Source: Cellulomonas carbonis
Lineage (GTDB): Bacteria > Actinomycetota > Actinomycetes > Actinomycetales > Cellulomonadaceae
Direction of reading: 5' to 3'
DNA: 64,000 nucleotides
Assembly (NCBI RefSeq): GCF_014636275.1
Contig: NZ_BMEB01000002.1
Coordinates: forward strand, 930,001 to 994,000
This document shows, one piece after another, positions 52,311 through 61,265 of the stretch. A program made the translations under genes and the position numbers. How positions within the stretch are numbered: the first letter of the stretch is position 1; every line of letters starts with the position of its first letter. The notes beneath the pieces were generated by a model. That model made no database searches, was not told where the DNA came from, and saw only the letters and a program-made list of their open reading frames with translations.

Positions 52311-53948
52311 ATGTCTGTCGACGCGTCACCGTCAACGCTACTGATCGACGGCCGTGCCCCGGCCGGTCAGGCGCTGCGGCACGTCTGGAACGAGTGCCTC
52401 GGCGCCGGCCGCGCCAACGAGGCGCTGCGCGTCGACTGGCAGGAGCACTTCCGCGAGGCCGTCCAGGTCCTCGGGGCCCGCTACGTGCGGTTCCACGGCG
52501 TCTTCCACGACGACATGTTCGTCTACCGCGCCTCGAACGGCGGGGGCTTCGGGCCCGCCACGCCGCTGCCGCAGCCCGTCCACACGTTCGCGTACGTGGA
52601 CAAGGTCTTCGACGCGATCCTCGACGCCGGCGCCCGGCCCTTCGTCGAGCTCGGCTTCATGCCGCGCGAGCTCGCGACGCAGACCGAGACGCTCTTCTGG
52701 TGGAAGGCGCACTGCAGCCCGCCCACGGACATGGGCGCGTGGGTGCGGCTGGTCACCGCGACGGTCGAGCACTGGGTCGAGCGCTACGGGATCGAGGAGG
52801 TGCGCCGCTGGCCCTTCGAGGTCTGGAACGAGCCGAACCTCGTGCCGCACTTCTGGACCGGCACGCGGACCGAGTACTTCGAGCTGTACGAGGCGACGGC
52901 GCGGGCCATCAAGGCGATCGACCCCGGGCTCAAGGTCGGCGGCCCGTCGTCGTCGGTCTTCGTCCCCGACGCCCGGTACGACGGCGAGTCGCACGACCGG
53001 TCCGTCGAGTCCGCGACCGCGGAGGCGCCCGACCCGGACGTGCTGCCCTGGAAGCCCGTGTGGATCCGCGAGCTCATCGACTACTGCGCCGAGCGCGACC
53101 TGCCGATCGACTTCCTGTCGACGCACCTGTACCCGACGGACTACGCGTACGACACGCAGGGCGTGGGCCGCCCGATCAGCCGCAACCGCGACGCGACGCT
53201 GCACGACCTCGAGGCGCTGCGCAAGATCATCGCCTCGAGCCCGTACCCCGACGCCGAGCTGCACATCACCGAGTGGTCGACGTCACCGTCCAGCCGCGAC
53301 CACATGCACGACACGGTGTTCGCGGCGACGTACATCGCGCGGGCGTTCCTGCAGTGCCAGGACCTCGCCGACTCGATCTCCTACTGGACGTTCACCGACG
53401 TGTTCGAGGAGGGCGGCGGCGGGATCGGCCCGTTCCACGGCGGGTTCGGGTTCGTCAACGAGCAGGGCATCCACAAGCCCACGTTCCACGCGATGGCGAT
53501 GCTCAACCGCCTCGGGCGCACCATCGCGCTGCAGACCGAGCACGGCGTCATCACCCGCACGGACGACGACGCCGTCGCGGCCGTGTTCTTCAACTACCCC
53601 GACTCGATGGGCACGAGGTCGGTCGGCGGCGCGACGAGCTACGCGGACGCGCGCCGCCACGCCGACGAGGGCCCGGCCCGCCGCATCACGCACACGGTCG
53701 CCGGGCTCACCCCGGGCGCGGTGTACGACGTCGAGGTCCTCGACACCGACCACGGCAACGTCGCCGAGGCGTGGCACCGGATGGGGGAGCCGCTCAACCT
53801 CTCGCGGCAGGACGTCGCCGACCTCAAGCGGGTCGCCGACGACCTCGACCGACGCACCCTCGCCGTCGACGCGGCCGGCGTCCTGACGATCGACCTCGAC
53901 CTCGCCCCGTGGGCCGTCGCCTCGGTCGCGCCGGCCGCCACCCCCTGA
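52311..53948 (+). CDS. GH39 beta-xylosidase
   Basis: 545 residues from ATG 52311; GGAGG lies 7 bases upstream. There is no signal peptide, so it acts in the cytoplasm. The (beta/alpha)8 GH39 motifs are RFHGVFHDDM near 60, acid/base Glu174 in FEVWNEPNL, and nucleophile Glu321 in HITEWST; THLYPTDYAY and GPFHGGFGFVN line the site. A beta-sandwich C-domain follows from about 405. It removes xylose from xylo-oligosaccharides. It heads an operon with a sugar importer, under a LacI repressor. Confidence 0.93.
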   Translation: MSVDASPSTLLIDGRAPAGQALRHVWNECLGAGRANEALRVDWQEHFREAVQVLGARYVRFHGVFHDDMFVYRASNGGGFGPATPLPQPVHTFAYVDKVFDAILDAGARPFVELGFMPRELATQTETLFWWKAHCSPPTDMGAWVRLVTATVEHWVERYGIEEVRRWPFEVWNEPNLVPHFWTGTRTEYFELYEATARAIKAIDPGLKVGGPSSSVFVPDARYDGESHDRSVESATAEAPDPDVLPWKPVWIRELIDYCAERDLPIDFLSTHLYPTDYAYDTQGVGRPISRNRDATLHDLEALRKIIASSPYPDAELHITEWSTSPSSRDHMHDTVFAATYIARAFLQCQDLADSISYWTFTDVFEEGGGGIGPFHGGFGFVNEQGIHKPTFHAMAMLNRLGRTIALQTEHGVITRTDDDAVAAVFFNYPDSMGTRSVGGATSYADARRHADEGPARRITHTVAGLTPGAVYDVEVLDTDHGNVAEAWHRMGEPLNLSRQDVADLKRVADDLDRRTLAVDAAGVLTIDLDLAPWAVASVAPAATP

Positions 53949-53997
53949 CCCACCCGACCACGCACCGACCCCACCCAGCACACCCGAAAGGACCTCG

Positions 53998-55320
53998 ATG
54001 ATGAGGATCGACAAGCGAACCGCCCGAGCAGCAGCCTTCTCGGCCGCCGCGGCCCTGACCCTCGCGGCCTGCGGAGGCGGCGACGGCGGTGGCGGCAGCG
54101 CGGCCGAGGAGCCCAGCGAGGAGAACAAGCCCGCCGAGCTCACGGTCGCCGCGTGGATGGACTTCCCGCAGGACCTGCTCGACTCGTTCGAGGAGGAGCA
54201 CGGCATCGAGGTCGTCGTGAACTCGTTCCCCGACGGCGCGTCCGCGCAGACCGTGCTGCGCAACGGCCTCTCCGCCGACGGCGCGGGCCTGTCCGACGTC
54301 CACCTCGTCGAGCTCGACTGGTGGACCGAGATGATGGCGATCCCCGAGGACTGGGTCGAGCTCCCCGAGGTCCCCGACCGCTGGGTCGACTGGAAGGTCA
54401 CGCAGGGCTCGGTGGACGGCCGGATCACGGGCTACGGCACGGACATCGGGCCGCTCGGCATCGCGTTCAACCAGGACATGACCTCGGCCGCGGGCGTCGC
54501 GACCGACCCGGAGTCCTTCGGCGAGTTCATCGGCGGCGAGGACGCCACCTGGCAGTCGTTCCTCGACGCGGGCCGTGAGTACGTCGCGACCAACGACAAC
54601 TACTTCATCGACTCGCTGACCAACGCCTTCCAGGCCGCGATCAACCTGCTCCCCGCGGCGTTCGAGGACCCCGAGTCGGGTGCGCCGTACGACCTCGCGG
54701 AGAACACCGAGGTGAAGGACCTCTTCATGACGTTCGCCGAGGCGGCCGAGGACGGCGTCTCCGCGGGCATCGCGATCGGCCACGCCGACTGGGGCGCCGG
54801 GTTCCAGAACGAGCAGTGGGCCACCGTGGTGACCCCGGCGTGGATGACCGGGATCATCGCGGACAACGCCGACGGGATCGACGGCTGGCGCATCGCGAGC
54901 GCGTTCCCCGAGGGCGGCGGCAACTGGGGCGGGTCCTTCTTCGCGGTCCCCGCGACCGGTGAGAACACCGCATGGGCGGTCGAGCTCGCCGACCACCTGA
55001 CCTCGGCCGAGGCCGCCGTCTCGTGGTTCAACACGACGGGGCAGTTCCCGTCGCAGCTCGAGGCCATGGCGAGCCCCGAGATCTCCGAGGCCGAGAACGA
55101 GTTCTACGGCGGTCAGCGCGTCGGTCAGATCTACGGCGAGCTCGCCGAGGCCGCCGGCGACGCCGCAGCGGGCGGCTTCCGCGGCGAGAACTTCGCGGGC
55201 ATCCAGACGCTCGTCACGGACGGCATCCGGCTCGTGGAGTCGGGCGGGGCGACGCCCGCGGAGGCCTGGGACTCCGTCGTGGCCAACTTCGAGGCGCTCG
55301 GCTTCGAGACCGCCGAGTGA
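53998..55320 (+). CDS. Oligosaccharide ABC transporter substrate-binding lipoprotein (CUT1)
   Basis: 440 residues from ATG 53998 (second ATG at 54001), with AAAGGA 6 bases upstream. The lipobox LAAC (Cys near residue 22) is followed by a Gly-rich linker. The mature protein is a family-1 solute-binding fold: LTVAAWMDFPQDLLDSFEEEHGIEV, YGTDIGPLGIAFNQDM, and AGFQNEQWATVVTPAWMTG. Aromatic residues (WW at about 104) fit sugar stacking. The position between a beta-xylosidase and two permeases points to xylo-oligosaccharide uptake. Confidence 0.92.
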   Translation: MMRIDKRTARAAAFSAAAALTLAACGGGDGGGGSAAEEPSEENKPAELTVAAWMDFPQDLLDSFEEEHGIEVVVNSFPDGASAQTVLRNGLSADGAGLSDVHLVELDWWTEMMAIPEDWVELPEVPDRWVDWKVTQGSVDGRITGYGTDIGPLGIAFNQDMTSAAGVATDPESFGEFIGGEDATWQSFLDAGREYVATNDNYFIDSLTNAFQAAINLLPAAFEDPESGAPYDLAENTEVKDLFMTFAEAAEDGVSAGIAIGHADWGAGFQNEQWATVVTPAWMTGIIADNADGIDGWRIASAFPEGGGNWGGSFFAVPATGENTAWAVELADHLTSAEAAVSWFNTTGQFPSQLEAMASPEISEAENEFYGGQRVGQIYGELAEAAGDAAAGGFRGENFAGIQTLVTDGIRLVESGGATPAEAWDSVVANFEALGFETAE

Positions 55321-55361
55321 CCCCCCGAACGACCCCCGAGTGATCCCCGAGTGATCCCTGC

Positions 55362-55399
55362 GCGGCCCGGTCCTCGGCTCCTGCCCGAGGACCGGCCGC
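55362..55399 (+). terminator. Intercistronic hairpin after the binding-protein gene
   Basis: CCGGTCCTCGG (55367-55377) pairs with CCGAGGACCGG (55385-55395), extended by GCGG/CCGC beyond one bulged C. As in the sugar operon at 32636, it follows the binding-protein gene. Two copies of CCCCGAGTGATCC precede it. Confidence 0.6.
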
Positions 55400-55482
55400 G
55401 GCCGGGTGCCGGCGTCCGACGCCGCCGGTGTGCACCTGACCGCGTCGCGCGTCACCGAACGACTTCACGGAAGGCGCCAACG

Positions 55483-56649
55483 ATGGCAACCAGCTCGGCG
55501 GCACCGCGTGCACCGCGCCGCGTGGGGTGGGGGCAGCGGCTGTCCCGGTGGGACATCAAGCTCTCGCCCTACCTGTACATCTCCCCGTTCTTCGTCCTCT
55601 TCGCGGTCTTCGGCGCGTTCCCGCTGCTCTTCAACGTCGTCGTCGCCCTGCACGACTGGCACCGCCGCGCGGGCATGGGCGACTTCGTGGGGCTCGACAA
55701 CTTCACGTGGGTGCTCAGGCAGCCGCTGTTCTGGCGCTCGCTCGAGAACACGTTCTCGATCTTCCTGTGGGGCGGCATCCCGCAGCTCGTCCTCGCGCTG
55801 CTCATCGCCGCGATCCTCGACCAGAACCTGCGCGCGAGGACGTTCTGGCGGATGAGCGTGCTCCTGCCGTTCGTGGTGATGCCCGTGGCGACGGCGATGA
55901 TCTTCGGGCAGGTGTTCGGGCAGTTCGGGCTGCTGGTCCCCAACCTCCAGGACATGGGGCTGATGACCCACGTCGACTCGCCGTTCTTCCAGGACCGCCT
56001 GCTGTCGCACGTCGCGATCGGCTCGATGGTCGTCTTCCGGTGGACCGGCTACAACGCGCTGATCCTCCTGGCCGCGATGCAGGCGGTGCCGCGCGAGCTC
56101 TACGAGGCCTCGACGGTCGACGGCGCGAGCCGGATGCGGCAGTTCTTCTCGGTGACGCTCCCGAGCATCCGCCCCACCATGATCTTCGTCGTCCTCACGA
56201 TGACGATCGGCGGTCTGCAGATCTTCGACGAGGTCCGCATGTACGACGGCGGCGGGACCGGCGGCGGCAACGGCGGCGCCGACAACCAGTGGACCACCGT
56301 CGTGCTCTACCTCTACAACCTCGGCTTCGGCGACTGGCAGGACCGCCTCGGCCAGGCCGCGGCGGTCGGCTGGATCTTCGCGGTCGTCATCGGCGTCTTC
56401 TCGCTCGTGAACTTCCTCCTCACGCGCTCGATCTCGTCGTCGTCGACGAGGACCCCGCGCGTGTCGAAGGCCCGGCGCGACGCGGTGATCGCGCGGGCGC
56501 GCGTCGCGGCCGCCGAGTCCGAGCGCCGGGCCCGCGAGGCGGGCGTCCCCACGATCATCGGCCGGACGTCGACGTCCGACGCCTCGCGCCCGCCCGACAC
56601 CGGGCGAGCGGCCGACGCGGACCGGTCCAGGGAAGGAGTCACGCGATGA
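55483..56649 (+). CDS. Sugar ABC transporter permease 1 (MalF type)
   Basis: 388 residues from ATG 55483. Six membrane helices lie between residues 30 and 315. The EAA loop ELYEASTVDGASRMRQFFSVTLP contacts the ATPase. The loop DGGGTGGGNGGADNQ before the last helices is typical of actinobacterial oligosaccharide permeases. A charged C-terminal tail of about 70 residues, rich in Arg and Ala, is longer than usual. The stop overlaps the next permease start as ATGA. Confidence 0.92.
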   Translation: MATSSAAPRAPRRVGWGQRLSRWDIKLSPYLYISPFFVLFAVFGAFPLLFNVVVALHDWHRRAGMGDFVGLDNFTWVLRQPLFWRSLENTFSIFLWGGIPQLVLALLIAAILDQNLRARTFWRMSVLLPFVVMPVATAMIFGQVFGQFGLLVPNLQDMGLMTHVDSPFFQDRLLSHVAIGSMVVFRWTGYNALILLAAMQAVPRELYEASTVDGASRMRQFFSVTLPSIRPTMIFVVLTMTIGGLQIFDEVRMYDGGGTGGGNGGADNQWTTVVLYLYNLGFGDWQDRLGQAAAVGWIFAVVIGVFSLVNFLLTRSISSSSTRTPRVSKARRDAVIARARVAAAESERRAREAGVPTIIGRTSTSDASRPPDTGRAADADRSREGVTR

Positions 56650-57575
56650 GCACGGGCTTCATCGAGAACACCGCCGGGGCGGGCGCCGCCCGGTACGCGC
56701 AGAAGCGGGCCGCGACGGGTAGGCCCATCCGCTCGCACAACCCGTCGACCCGCCGGCCCGGCTGGGTCACGTACGCGCTGCTCGCCGTCGTCTTCGCCGT
56801 GTCGGTCTTCCCGCTGTACGCGTCGGCGATGTACGGCTCGTCGAGCACGCAGGAGATCTCGCGCGCGGTCGGGACCCTGCCGAGGTTCTTCCCGACCCTC
56901 ACGCTGCTCGAGAACTTCGGCGAGGTGCTCTCGGCGTCGCAGTTCAACTTCTGGATGGCGTTCGGGAACTCGGTCCTCGTCGCGGTCGCGGTGAGCGCGT
57001 CGACGGTGTTCTTCTCGACGCTCGCCGGGTTCAGCTTCGCGAAGCTGACCTTCCGGGGGAGGCAGGCGCTCTACCTCACGGTCATCGCGACCCTGGCGAT
57101 CCCCGCGCAGGTCGGCACCATCCCGATGTTCGTCATGATGAACGACTTCGGCTGGATCGACTCGCTCCTCGCGCTGACGGTCCCCGGGCTGGTCGGCGCG
57201 TTCGGCGTCTTCTGGATGACGCAGTACCTGCAGGAGGCGCTGCCCTTCGAGCTCGTCGAGGCGGCGCGCGTCGACGGCGCGTCGATGTTCCGGACGTTCT
57301 GGTCGATCGCGATGCCGGCCGCGCGACCGGCGGCGGCGACGCTCGCGCTGTTCACGTTCGTCGGGTCGTGGAACAGCTTCTTCTGGCCCGCGGTCGTGAT
57401 GCGGTCGCAGCTGACGATGCCGCTCGTCATCCCGCAGCTGCGCGGCGCGTTCACGACGGACACGGGGCTGGTCATGTCCGGGGTGTTCCTCGTCGCCGCA
57501 CCGCTGCTCGTCGTCTTCGTCCTCGCGGGCAAGCAGCTCGTCTCGGGGGTCATGGCGGGAGCGGTCAAGGGCTGA
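56646..57575 (+). CDS. Sugar ABC transporter permease 2 (MalG type)
   Basis: 309 residues from ATG 56646. Six membrane helices; EAA loop ELVEAARVDGASMFRTFWSIAMP. It pairs with permease 1 to form the channel. No ATPase gene follows: the next gene is nrdD. As in other actinobacteria, a shared MsiK-type ATPase encoded elsewhere probably energises the importer. Confidence 0.92.
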   Translation: MSTGFIENTAGAGAARYAQKRAATGRPIRSHNPSTRRPGWVTYALLAVVFAVSVFPLYASAMYGSSSTQEISRAVGTLPRFFPTLTLLENFGEVLSASQFNFWMAFGNSVLVAVAVSASTVFFSTLAGFSFAKLTFRGRQALYLTVIATLAIPAQVGTIPMFVMMNDFGWIDSLLALTVPGLVGAFGVFWMTQYLQEALPFELVEAARVDGASMFRTFWSIAMPAARPAAATLALFTFVGSWNSFFWPAVVMRSQLTMPLVIPQLRGAFTTDTGLVMSGVFLVAAPLLVVFVLAGKQLVSGVMAGAVKG

Positions 57576-57606
57576 CCGCTGGGCCCATGGTCCTGGTCGA
57601 CGATCC

Positions 57607-57653
57607 GCACCAGATGTAGCGTTCCGGTTCCGAGAAGCCACTACATCTTGTGG
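57607..57653 (+). promoter_or_regulatory. Pair of NrdR boxes upstream of nrdD
   Basis: GCACCAGATGTAGCGT (57607-57622, read ACGCTACATCTGGTGC on the other strand) and CCACTACATCTTGTGG (57638-57653) both fit the NrdR-box form CTAcATCTnGTG. Their centres are 31 bp apart, three helical turns, the known tandem arrangement. The second box ends 6 bases before the first candidate nrdD ATG. Confidence 0.85.
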
Positions 57654-57659
57654 CCGTGG

Positions 57660-59897
57660 ATGACGGGCGGTGCGATGCCGAGCATGGGACGTGACGTGGC
57701 CGAGGAGACCGGGCGACCGGTTGCGGCCCTGACCGCACGGCTGGTGGTCCGCAAGCGCGACGGGCGCACCCGTGCGTTCGACGAGCGCCGGATCCGGGCC
57801 GCCCTCGCCAAGGCGTTCACCGAGGTGCACGGACAGCTCGGCCCCGTCCACGAGCTCTCTCTCGCGGAGCTCACGGCCCAGGTCGTCGACGAGGTGCTCG
57901 AGCGGTACCCCGACGAGGTGCGGATCTACGAGATCCAGAACGTCGTCGAGCACGTGCTCCTCGAGTCGTACGAGTACGACGTCGCGAAGGCGTACATCGA
58001 CTACCGCGTCCAGCGCGACCTCGCCCGCTCCCGCACGGTCGACGTCAACCACTCGATCGAGCGGCTCGTCGGCAAGGACCGGTCGGTCGTCCACGAGAAC
58101 GCGAACAAGGACGCGGACGTCTTCACCACGCAGCGCGACCTCACCGCCGGAGCGGTCGGCAAGGCGATCGGTCTGCGGATGCTGCCGCCGCACGTGGCGA
58201 ACGCGCACACCAAGGGCGACATCCACTACCACGACCTCGACTACCACCCGTACGCGCCGATGACGAACTGCTGCCTCATCGACTTCCGCACGATGCTCGC
58301 GGAGGGTTTCCGCATCGGGAACGCGCAGGTCGACCCGCCGCGGTCGATCCAGACGGCGACCGCGCAGATCGCGCAGATCATCGCGAACGTCTCGTCCAGC
58401 CAGTACGGCGGCTGCTCGGTCAACAGGATCGACGAGCTCCTGGCGCCCTATGCCGAGCGCAACTTCGCGAGGCACCTCGCCGACGCCGAGCGCTGGGTCG
58501 ACGACGCATCCCTACGCCGCGAGTTCGCCGAGGAGAAGACGCGCAAGGACATCCTCGACGCGATGCAGAGCCTCGAGTACGAGATCAACACCCTCTTCAC
58601 GTCCAACGGGCAGACGCCGTTCACCTCGGTGGGTCTCGGCCTCGGCGAGGGCTGGTTCGAGCGTGAGATCCAGCGCGCGATCCTGCAGATCCGAATCGGC
58701 GGTCTCGGCCGTGAACGACGCACGGCCGTCTTCCCGAAGCTCGTCTTCACGTTGCGTCGCGGCGTCAACCTCGAGCCGGGGGACCCCAACTACGACATCA
58801 AGCAGCTCGCGCTCGAGTGCTCGACCAGGCGCATGTACCCGGACGTGCTGAGCTACGACAAGATCGTCGAGATCACCGGCAGCTTCAAGGTCCCCATGGG
58901 GTGCCGGTCCTTCCTCCAGGCATGGGCCGACGGCGACGGCGACGACGTCGTGGAGGGGCGCATGAACCTCGGTGTCGTCACGCTCAACGTGCCCCGCATC
59001 GCGCTCGAGTCGACCGACGTCGACGCGTTCTGGTCCCTGCTCGACGAGCGTCTCGACACGGTGCGGGACGCCCTGCTGTATCGCGTCGAGCGATGCAAGG
59101 AGGCGCTGCCTGCGAACGCCCCGATCCTCTACGTCCACGGGGCCTTCGGTCACCGCCTGCAGCCCGACGACGACGTCGACGTGCTGTTCCGGAACGGGCG
59201 CGCCACCGTCTCGCTCGGCTACATCGGCCTCTACGAGGCGGCCGCGCGGTTCTTCGGCGGCGAGTGGGAGGACGAGGCAGGCGCCAAGGAGTTCACCCTG
59301 CGGGTGCTACGCACGCTCGACCGTCGCGCGAAGGAGTGGACGGCGGAGCACGGGTACCAGTTCTCCGTCTACGCCACACCCAGCGAGAGCCTCACGGACC
59401 GGTTCTGCCGTCTCGACAGGGAGAAGTTCGGCGTCGTCCCGGACATCACCGAGAAGGAGTACTACACGAACTCCTTCCACTACGACGTGCGCAAGAGCCC
59501 GACGCCGTTCGACAAGCTCGACTTCGAGATGGACTACGCGCCGCTGACGTCGGGCGGCTTCATCCACTACTGCGAGTACCCCGTCCTCCAGCACAACCCC
59601 AAGGCGCTCGAGGCCGTCTGGGACTACGCCTACGACCGTGTCGGCTACCTCGGCACGAACACCCCGGTCGACCACTGCCTCGAGTGCGACTTCTCCGGCG
59701 ACTTCGAGCCGACCGAGCGCGGCTTCGCCTGCCCGGCGTGCGGCAACACGGACCCGAGCACGTGCGACGTCGTCAAGCGGACCTGCGGTTACCTGGGCAA
59801 CCCCCAGCAGCGGCCCATGGTCCGCGGCCGGCACGTCGAGATCTCCTCACGGGCCAAGCACATGGCTGCCGACGCCCGTGGCGGACCCGAGGCCTGA
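57660..59897 (+). CDS. nrdD: Anaerobic ribonucleoside-triphosphate reductase (class III)
   Basis: 745 residues from ATG 57660; ATGs at 57675 and 57684 are alternatives and none has a strong ribosome site. An N-terminal ATP-cone (VVRKRDGRTRAFDERRIRAAL) is the allosteric domain. The ten-stranded barrel has GDIHYHDLDYHPY, MTNCCLIDF and SQYGGCSVN. Near the C-terminus a zinc site (CLEC and CPAC) precedes the glycyl-radical loop RTCGYLGNP. It makes dNTPs without oxygen, using formate as reductant, after activation by NrdG. NrdR boxes control it. It implies growth under anoxia. Confidence 0.96.
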   Translation: MTGGAMPSMGRDVAEETGRPVAALTARLVVRKRDGRTRAFDERRIRAALAKAFTEVHGQLGPVHELSLAELTAQVVDEVLERYPDEVRIYEIQNVVEHVLLESYEYDVAKAYIDYRVQRDLARSRTVDVNHSIERLVGKDRSVVHENANKDADVFTTQRDLTAGAVGKAIGLRMLPPHVANAHTKGDIHYHDLDYHPYAPMTNCCLIDFRTMLAEGFRIGNAQVDPPRSIQTATAQIAQIIANVSSSQYGGCSVNRIDELLAPYAERNFARHLADAERWVDDASLRREFAEEKTRKDILDAMQSLEYEINTLFTSNGQTPFTSVGLGLGEGWFEREIQRAILQIRIGGLGRERRTAVFPKLVFTLRRGVNLEPGDPNYDIKQLALECSTRRMYPDVLSYDKIVEITGSFKVPMGCRSFLQAWADGDGDDVVEGRMNLGVVTLNVPRIALESTDVDAFWSLLDERLDTVRDALLYRVERCKEALPANAPILYVHGAFGHRLQPDDDVDVLFRNGRATVSLGYIGLYEAAARFFGGEWEDEAGAKEFTLRVLRTLDRRAKEWTAEHGYQFSVYATPSESLTDRFCRLDREKFGVVPDITEKEYYTNSFHYDVRKSPTPFDKLDFEMDYAPLTSGGFIHYCEYPVLQHNPKALEAVWDYAYDRVGYLGTNTPVDHCLECDFSGDFEPTERGFACPACGNTDPSTCDVVKRTCGYLGNPQQRPMVRGRHVEISSRAKHMAADARGGPEA

Positions 59898-59898
59898 G

Positions 59899-60495
59899 GT
59901 GGCGAACGCGCCTCGGGCGCTGTGGCGCTCCGAGCGGCTCAGCAGGGGCAGGGTCGCCGACTACAAGCCGTTCGTCATGGTCGACGGTGAGGGCGTGCGG
60001 TGCAGCCTGTACGTCAGCGGGTGCCCGTTCGCCTGCGTCGGCTGCTTCAACCAGGCCGCCTGGTCGTTCCGGTACGGGACGTGCTTCGACGAGGCCCTCG
60101 CGGACCGCATCGCGACCGACCTCGCGCACGAGGCCGTCCAGGGGCTGTCGCTCCTGGGTGGCGAGCCGTTCCTCAACACCGGTGTCTGCCTCGCGGTCGT
60201 GCGTCGGCTGCGTGCCCTGCACGGCCGTGCCAAGGACGTGTGGTGCTGGACCGGCTACACGTTCGAGGAGCTCGTCGAGGAGGCCCGCGCGGGCGAGCGG
60301 GACAAGGCCCAGCTGCTCGCCGAGGTGGACGTCCTGGTGGACGGTCGGTTCGAGCTGGGACGGCGCGACCTCACGCTCGCGTTCCGCGGCAGCGCCAACC
60401 AGAGGGTGCTCGACGTGCCGGCGTCCCTCGCTGCGGGCGTCGCCGTGCCGTGGCGGGCCGCGGCGCGGCGACGTGCTCCGTCCGCAGTGGGGTGA
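59899..60495 (+). CDS. nrdG: Anaerobic ribonucleotide reductase-activating protein
   Basis: 198 residues from GTG 59899, one base after the nrdD stop. The radical-SAM cluster motif is CPFACVGC (Cys42, 46, 49), the CxxxCxxC form. SLLGGEPFLN binds SAM, and WCWTGYTFEELVEEA is the NrdG signature. It generates the glycyl radical on NrdD by reductive SAM cleavage. The C-terminus has an Arg-rich extension. Two bases separate it from the converging phosphatase stop. Confidence 0.94.
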   Translation: MANAPRALWRSERLSRGRVADYKPFVMVDGEGVRCSLYVSGCPFACVGCFNQAAWSFRYGTCFDEALADRIATDLAHEAVQGLSLLGGEPFLNTGVCLAVVRRLRALHGRAKDVWCWTGYTFEELVEEARAGERDKAQLLAEVDVLVDGRFELGRRDLTLAFRGSANQRVLDVPASLAAGVAVPWRAAARRRAPSAVG

Positions 60496-60497
60496 AA

Positions 60498-61187
60498 TCA
60501 GGCCCAGGCGGCCACGACGAGCGGCCGGGCGGGCCGGGCGCCGAGCACGCCCTGCTGCGCGACGTCGAGCGCGACGCCGTCGACCCGGAGCCCCTCGGCC
60601 GTGAGCCGGACCTGGGAGACCGACGCGTTCGGCAGGGGGACGAGGACGCCGTCGCCCACGGTGGCCAGCCAGACGCCGAGCGCGAGCCCGTGCCCGACGA
60701 CGAGCACCTCGCCGCCGTCGGGGTGCGCCGACGCGATGCGCGCCATCGCCTCCCGGAGCCGGCCGAGGAAGGTCGCCGCGTCCTCGCCGCCCGGCAGCCC
60801 CGGGTGCGTGCCGGCGATGATCTGCCCCACGAGCTCCGGCCACGCGATCACCTGGTCGAGCACCGACTCGTGCTTCCGCTCGTACTCGCCGAAGTGGTAC
60901 TCGCGCAGGCCCGGGTCGGTGCGGAGCCGCACGCCGTCGTGGTGCCGGAGGATCTCGGCCGCCGTGGCGACCGCGCGCCCCGACGGCGACGAGTACGCCG
61001 CGACGAAGCGCCGCTGGGCGAGGTGCCGGGCGGTCGTGCGGACGCCCTCCCGGCCGTCGCGCGTCAGCGGCGAGTCCGACAGGCCCTGGAGCAGGCGGCG
61101 CTGGTTGAGGTAGGTGCGCCCGTGGCGCACGAGCGTGAGGGTGAGCGTCCCGGTCGTCGTCGGCGCGACCGTCGTGTCCGTCGTCAT
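60498..61187 (-). CDS. Histidine phosphatase family protein
   Basis: 229 residues from ATG 61187. The phosphohistidine motif is LVRHGRTYLNQRRLLQG near residue 19. Further active-site elements are YSSPSGRAVATAAEI (Arg), the acid in EYHFGEYERKHES, and VVGHGLALG (second His). This is the phosphoglycerate-mutase-like/PhoE branch acting on small phosphate esters. The N-terminal 12 residues are Thr-rich. No pathway is suggested by neighbours. Confidence 0.9.
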   Translation of the reverse strand: MTTDTTVAPTTTGTLTLTLVRHGRTYLNQRRLLQGLSDSPLTRDGREGVRTTARHLAQRRFVAAYSSPSGRAVATAAEILRHHDGVRLRTDPGLREYHFGEYERKHESVLDQVIAWPELVGQIIAGTHPGLPGGEDAATFLGRLREAMARIASAHPDGGEVLVVGHGLALGVWLATVGDGVLVPLPNASVSQVRLTAEGLRVDGVALDVAQQGVLGARPARPLVVAAWA

Positions 61188-61265
61188 GGCGCCGACGGTA
61201 GGTGCGGCGCGCGTCGGGCGGGCGACGCCGACGTGGCCGGGCGGTGAAGGGTCGGGACCGGATGC

